Assembly: GCA_049977145.1 (NCBI GenBank)
Contig: JBMFGW010000095.1
Coordinates: 1-15,447 of the forward strand
Reading direction: 5' to 3'
DNA from: JAMDCX01 sp049977145
GTDB lineage: Bacteria > Planctomycetota > Phycisphaerae > WQYP01
Length of the DNA stretch: 15,447 nt
The number at the start of each line of letters is the position of its first letter. Within the stretch, counting starts at the first letter, position 1. Positions 12,099 through 15,447 of the stretch are shown in pieces. The position numbers and the translations under genes were made by a program. Under the pieces are notes generated by a model. It was not told the origin of the DNA. It saw nothing but the letters and a program-made list of their open reading frames with translations, and searched no databases.

Positions 12099-14612
12099 AT
12101 GAATGATTTGCCGCTGGCTGCGATGAATTTCTCCGACCCAGTAATGCTCCTGGGCCTGCTGGCGGCGGGTATTCCGGTGTTGTTGCATCTTTTGAATCGG
12201 GTGCGATCACCCCGGGTGCCGTTTTCCACCCTGCGCTTTCTGCGTGTTACCGCGCAGAAAACCGCCCGCAAACGCCAAGTTCAGCAATTTCTGTTGTTGC
12301 TTTTGCGCATGGCGGTATTGGCGATGATCGCCATGGCGGTGGCCGGGCCGCTGGTGCATGGGGGATCGCCCTTTGCGGCGTATGGGATGCTTTTGCTGTT
12401 ACTGGCGGGAATTACGGTATTGGCCCTGATGACGGTGGTACTTAACAACATCCTGGATCAGCGAAAAACCACCATTGCGAAAACTACAGCGACTACGGCC
12501 TCTACCGCTGCACCACTGCTGCCATCCTCCGGCAAACCTCCCGTACATCAGGGTGGCTTGTTTTGGCCCGCGCTGCTGATGCTTCTAGGCCTGGCCGCCA
12601 CCGTCGCCGCCATATTGGGATTGGGAACCGACAGCCTGTTTCCCAACAGCGGGACTTATTTTAATGGCCAATCGACCGCATGCGTCGTTATCCTCGATAA
12701 TTCGCAATCCATGCTGATTCAGGATGGCACGCAAACGCGCCTGCAAACCGCCATTGACCAAACCCGTACTCTGCTGGATCGAAGTCTGAAGCCCGCGCGC
12801 ATGGCCGTACTGCTGACAAATCCCGGCAACACGCCGATTCCCGATCACCTCACCAGCGATCGTGTGACCCAGTTGGCCCGGCTCAATGGAATCAAAAGTA
12901 TTGGCCGCGCCTTGCCTATGGAGCAACTTATTGCGACTGCGGTACACCTGCTGAAAAATTCCGCACGCCCGAACCGCATGCTCATTATTATCTCGGATTT
13001 CGCGGGGCCGGCGGCTTCCAACACGGACATGTTCGCGGCCCTTAAAAAAACGCCGGGAATCCAATTGGCGCTTATGCCCCAGGCGGCGGGGACCCCGGAT
13101 GATGTGGCCATTGCGGATTGGAACATTCGGCATGGAGCCGCGGTGGTGGGGGCAACAGTGCGGTTTCGTGGCACAGTCATTAACAATGGGGCCACCGCGG
13201 TAGCGCCGCGTTTTGGCTTGAGTATTGATGGGCAAAAGGTCCGCCATGTTTCCGCCCGGGCCACTTTGGGACCGGGTGGTACAGCGTCGAGCCGGGCCGA
13301 TATCAGCCTCGCTTACCAACTTACCGGGCCGGGTCTGCACCGCTTTACACTCGTGGAATTGGACAGCAGCCACGCCATGCCTTGGGGAGATCGCCGCCGC
13401 TTACTGTTGAACGTGAAAAATAAGATCCGCGCATTGGTCCTCGGCAATCAGCAACAGCTTGCCAACGCCTCCACGGCATTTTATGTGGATGCGGCGCTGG
13501 CTCCATTTGCCGCCGCCGGCGCGCCGGGCGGCAAGCCGCCGTTGTGGAGTATTGAACCAACGTATCGATCATACCGCGACGTATCCGCCTTGCGGCTGGA
13601 CCGTTATGCGGCGATATTTGTATGTGATGTCCCTCAAATTACCCCGACCTTGGCCAAAGCACTGCGCCGATTTGTGGTTGCGGGCGGGCGCTTATGCTGG
13701 TTGCTCGGACCGGCGGTGGACGCATCAAACTATAACGCCATGGCGGCGGGGACGCTGGAATTATTACCGGGCGCCATATCCGGTCCCAGCATCAGCCAAG
13801 GCGGGGCAGCGGTGAACTGGGTGGATGTGAAAAGCCATATTTTTGCGGGGCTGTTTCCAAATCAGGCCCCTTTTCAGCGCATGGTGGTGGTCGGACACTG
13901 GAGCCTGTCGGATAGCTCCCCGCGGCTGGGTAAGGTGCTTTCGCGGTTGCATGATGATTCCGTATTTTTGGTGCAGCATTCCCTGGGACTTGGACGTGTG
14001 TACACTTTTTTATCCGCGCCGGGCGGCGGTTGGAGCAACATGGCGGCCACCAGTGTCTTTTTGCCGATGATGGCGCGTATCGCGCTGGGCGCCGCCACGG
14101 CGAGCGCAGAGGGCGCCTCGTACACGCCAGGCCGGGCGGTAGACATCCCAGTGCCGGAAAATAATCCAGCCTTGTCCATGAACGTCAGCCCGCCGGGGGC
14201 GCACACAGCGGTCAATGTTCGCGCGACGCATACTTTGGATGGACGGCTGGTCTGGCGTTTTACCGCAGCGCAGCGCGCGGGCCTATATCAATGGCGAAGT
14301 TTTAACGGAAAATATGCCGGCGCGTTTGTTGTTAATGTTCCCTCCGATGAGGCCGATCTACACCCCACCAGCGCCGCGGTGCTGGCCCGGGAGGCTCCCA
14401 AAAAACAGGTTATTTTTATTGCCGCGACCGCCGCAGCGCTGGCGAAGGAACTGGCAAAAACCAGCCAGGGCAGCTCGCTGATGCCGGGGGTGCTGACGCT
14501 GGTATTGATCTTGGCTATTGTTGAAGCCCTGTTGGCCAACCGCTACAAGCCCCTTGCCAACCCCGCCAATGAATCGCCTTGGCAAGGCGACACTACCACC
14601 CGGGCGGCGTAA
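12099..14612 (+). CDS. BatA-type membrane protein with VWA domain
   Basis: This 837-residue protein opens with the BatA N-terminal domain: FSDPVMLLGLLAAGIPVLLHLLNR (residues 11-34, shown here as DPVMLLGLLAAGIPVLLHLL), then SPRVPFSTLRFLR and a second helix at 63-84. Two more hydrophobic segments follow, about 93-117 and 155-175, split by a Thr/Ala-rich linker. The VWA domain has the metal motif DNSQS at 200-204. The remaining part (about 350-790) is beta-rich and probably outside the cytoplasm, and a last helix lies at about 795-812. It probably acts in the inner membrane with the upstream DUF58 protein. A ribosome-binding site (GGAAAG) precedes the ATG, and a small hairpin GCCC-taa-GGGC at 12072-12082 sits in the 30-base gap. 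An internal ATG at 12123 lacks a ribosome-binding site. Confidence 0.88.
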   Translation: MNDLPLAAMNFSDPVMLLGLLAAGIPVLLHLLNRVRSPRVPFSTLRFLRVTAQKTARKRQVQQFLLLLLRMAVLAMIAMAVAGPLVHGGSPFAAYGMLLLLLAGITVLALMTVVLNNILDQRKTTIAKTTATTASTAAPLLPSSGKPPVHQGGLFWPALLMLLGLAATVAAILGLGTDSLFPNSGTYFNGQSTACVVILDNSQSMLIQDGTQTRLQTAIDQTRTLLDRSLKPARMAVLLTNPGNTPIPDHLTSDRVTQLARLNGIKSIGRALPMEQLIATAVHLLKNSARPNRMLIIISDFAGPAASNTDMFAALKKTPGIQLALMPQAAGTPDDVAIADWNIRHGAAVVGATVRFRGTVINNGATAVAPRFGLSIDGQKVRHVSARATLGPGGTASSRADISLAYQLTGPGLHRFTLVELDSSHAMPWGDRRRLLLNVKNKIRALVLGNQQQLANASTAFYVDAALAPFAAAGAPGGKPPLWSIEPTYRSYRDVSALRLDRYAAIFVCDVPQITPTLAKALRRFVVAGGRLCWLLGPAVDASNYNAMAAGTLELLPGAISGPSISQGGAAVNWVDVKSHIFAGLFPNQAPFQRMVVVGHWSLSDSSPRLGKVLSRLHDDSVFLVQHSLGLGRVYTFLSAPGGGWSNMAATSVFLPMMARIALGAATASAEGASYTPGRAVDIPVPENNPALSMNVSPPGAHTAVNVRATHTLDGRLVWRFTAAQRAGLYQWRSFNGKYAGAFVVNVPSDEADLHPTSAAVLAREAPKKQVIFIAATAAALAKELAKTSQGSSLMPGVLTLVLILAIVEALLANRYKPLANPANESPWQGDTTTRAA

Positions 14613-14658
14613 GCCGAATTTGGCGTGGGATATGATGTTGAAAGTATCAGCAGGTGCG

Positions 14659-14664
14659 TACAAT
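14659..14664 (+). promoter_or_regulatory. weak candidate -10 box for the four-helix membrane protein
   Basis: TACAAT lies 28 bases before the ATG at 14693. TTGAAA at 14638-14643 resembles a -35 box, but the 15-bp spacing is short. It falls in the 80-bp gap after the BatA-type gene, so the downstream gene may have its own promoter or be read through. Confidence 0.35.
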
Positions 14665-14692
14665 GAAGTGATTGGTGCGATCGGATGAAACG

Positions 14693-15319
14693 ATGAAAGC
14701 AAATACCGATTCTAAAATGGATGAAAGTCCGCTGTCGCGGGAACAACTTTCGCAGATTGGCGTAGCGCGCATGAACGCCGCGCGAATTCTGCGTGCTTCC
14801 CAGATTGCGCATCGCGAATATGTGGGATTAGTTATCATGGGTGTGTTGACGGCCATGTTCGCGCTCTATGGCGGTGTGAGCATATCCGCCCTGATCATGG
14901 GAATATGGATGATTGTCGGCGGTGTGGTGGAGCATATCGGAGAGCAGCGAATTCGGCGGCTGGACCCGAGTATTTTCCCGCTACTAAGCCGCAATCAATT
15001 GCTGCTGGGGGCGATGTTTGTGGTCATCAGCGCCTGGTGGATGCTGACCATCGCGCTGGGGTGGGATAAGGATGTTGTGGTTATGTGGTTACCGGTTACC
15101 GGCAAGGCGCTGGATAACTTGGGAGTGGCCGCCCATCAGATGATGCCGATGGTAAAGTTGATCAGGTATGCCGCTTACGGCTCCGTGGGTGTGTTCGGCA
15201 TTTTCTGGCAGGGATACCTGGCGTGGTATTACCGCCGCCGACAGCAGCAGCTTTTGGAATATATTGAAGAAACACCCAAATGGATAGTGGATATGCAGCA
15301 GTCGGGGCATTTGGGATAG
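14693..15319 (+). CDS. four-helix integral membrane protein of unknown function
   Basis: This 208-residue protein has a hydrophilic N-terminus (about 42 residues, with DESPLSREQLSQIG). Four hydrophobic helices follow at about 44-60, 64-80, 103-121 and 158-176, and the C-terminus is basic then acidic (YYRRRQQQLLEYIEE). Both ends are predicted to face the cytoplasm. No catalytic or family motif is recognised. The ATG at 14693 is preferred to a TTG at 14672 because GGA lies upstream and the extra residues (MVRSDET) add no feature. It follows the BatA-type gene by 80 bases on the same strand. Planctomycetal BatA operons often carry further membrane proteins, so a link is possible but unproven. 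Confidence 0.75.
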   Translation: MKANTDSKMDESPLSREQLSQIGVARMNAARILRASQIAHREYVGLVIMGVLTAMFALYGGVSISALIMGIWMIVGGVVEHIGEQRIRRLDPSIFPLLSRNQLLLGAMFVVISAWWMLTIALGWDKDVVVMWLPVTGKALDNLGVAAHQMMPMVKLIRYAAYGSVGVFGIFWQGYLAWYYRRRQQQLLEYIEETPKWIVDMQQSGHLG

Positions 15320-15447
15320 CAGCGTGGCGGCTGGTGTGCCGGTTTGCAGTGGGCCTACTTGGGTTACAGAGGGCGTGGCAATTTTTCCGGGCGAGGTCTA
15401 ATTGTTGTGTAACATGGCGATTTTCCAGTATTGCGGCCACTGATTGC

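Noticed and set aside
12585..13373. 262-codon frame on the minus strand
   Set aside because: Antisense to the BatA-type gene; Arg/Gly/His-rich shadow with no motif.
15320..15447. Possible new gene at the right edge
   Set aside because: The ATG near 15414 reaches a stop within ten codons, and no other start with a ribosome-binding site is seen in these 128 bases.

Overview
The window is chromosomal, moderately GC-rich bacterial DNA. It carries genes for a Gram-negative-type envelope (a secreted multidomain protein with a likely outer-membrane beta-barrel), a DUF58 + BatA-type pair, a UbiA-like prenyltransferase of the kind used in futalosine menaquinone synthesis, and RsmD. This mix fits Planctomycetota (possibly Phycisphaerae-like) best, but that is an inference from gene content; no rRNA or marker gene fixes it. 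I see no tRNA, rRNA, CRISPR array, insertion sequence or phage gene.

Layout. 1-404 (-): N-terminal part of an AAA/SMC-like ATPase that runs off the left edge. 405-980: gene-free stretch with palindromes, repeat-like text and a 14-bp tandem repeat ahead of the next gene. 981-1775 (+): pentapeptide-repeat protein with an unrecognised N-terminal region. 1899-4951 (+): likely operon of a secreted DUF2341/PA14/PKD-like + helical-repeat protein and a beta-barrel-like outer-membrane protein. 5109-6296 (+): MFS transporter of the fosmidomycin-resistance (Fsr) type, possibly read from a leaderless mRNA. 6361-8349 (-): exported or anchored TPR protein, convergent with the MFS gene. 8455-10301 (-): a set of three genes, in order of transcription a PH-like two-helix membrane protein, a UbiA-like prenyltransferase (4-bp overlap) and a small zinc-ribbon membrane protein. 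10535-14612 (+): rsmD, a DUF58 protein and a large BatA/VWA membrane protein in close series. 14693-15319 (+): four-helix membrane protein of unknown role.

How the genes may work together. DUF58 and BatA-type VWA proteins normally partner a MoxR AAA ATPase; none is in this window, and here rsmD is directly upstream. The 1899-4951 pair looks like a secreted surface module with its own outer-membrane partner and is the least familiar system in the window. The 8455-10301 group joins a quinone-pathway enzyme to two small membrane proteins of unknown role.

Most functions are family-level calls read by eye from translated motifs. Several starts were moved downstream of the longest open frame because ribosome-binding sites or promoter-like boxes favour the internal ATG.
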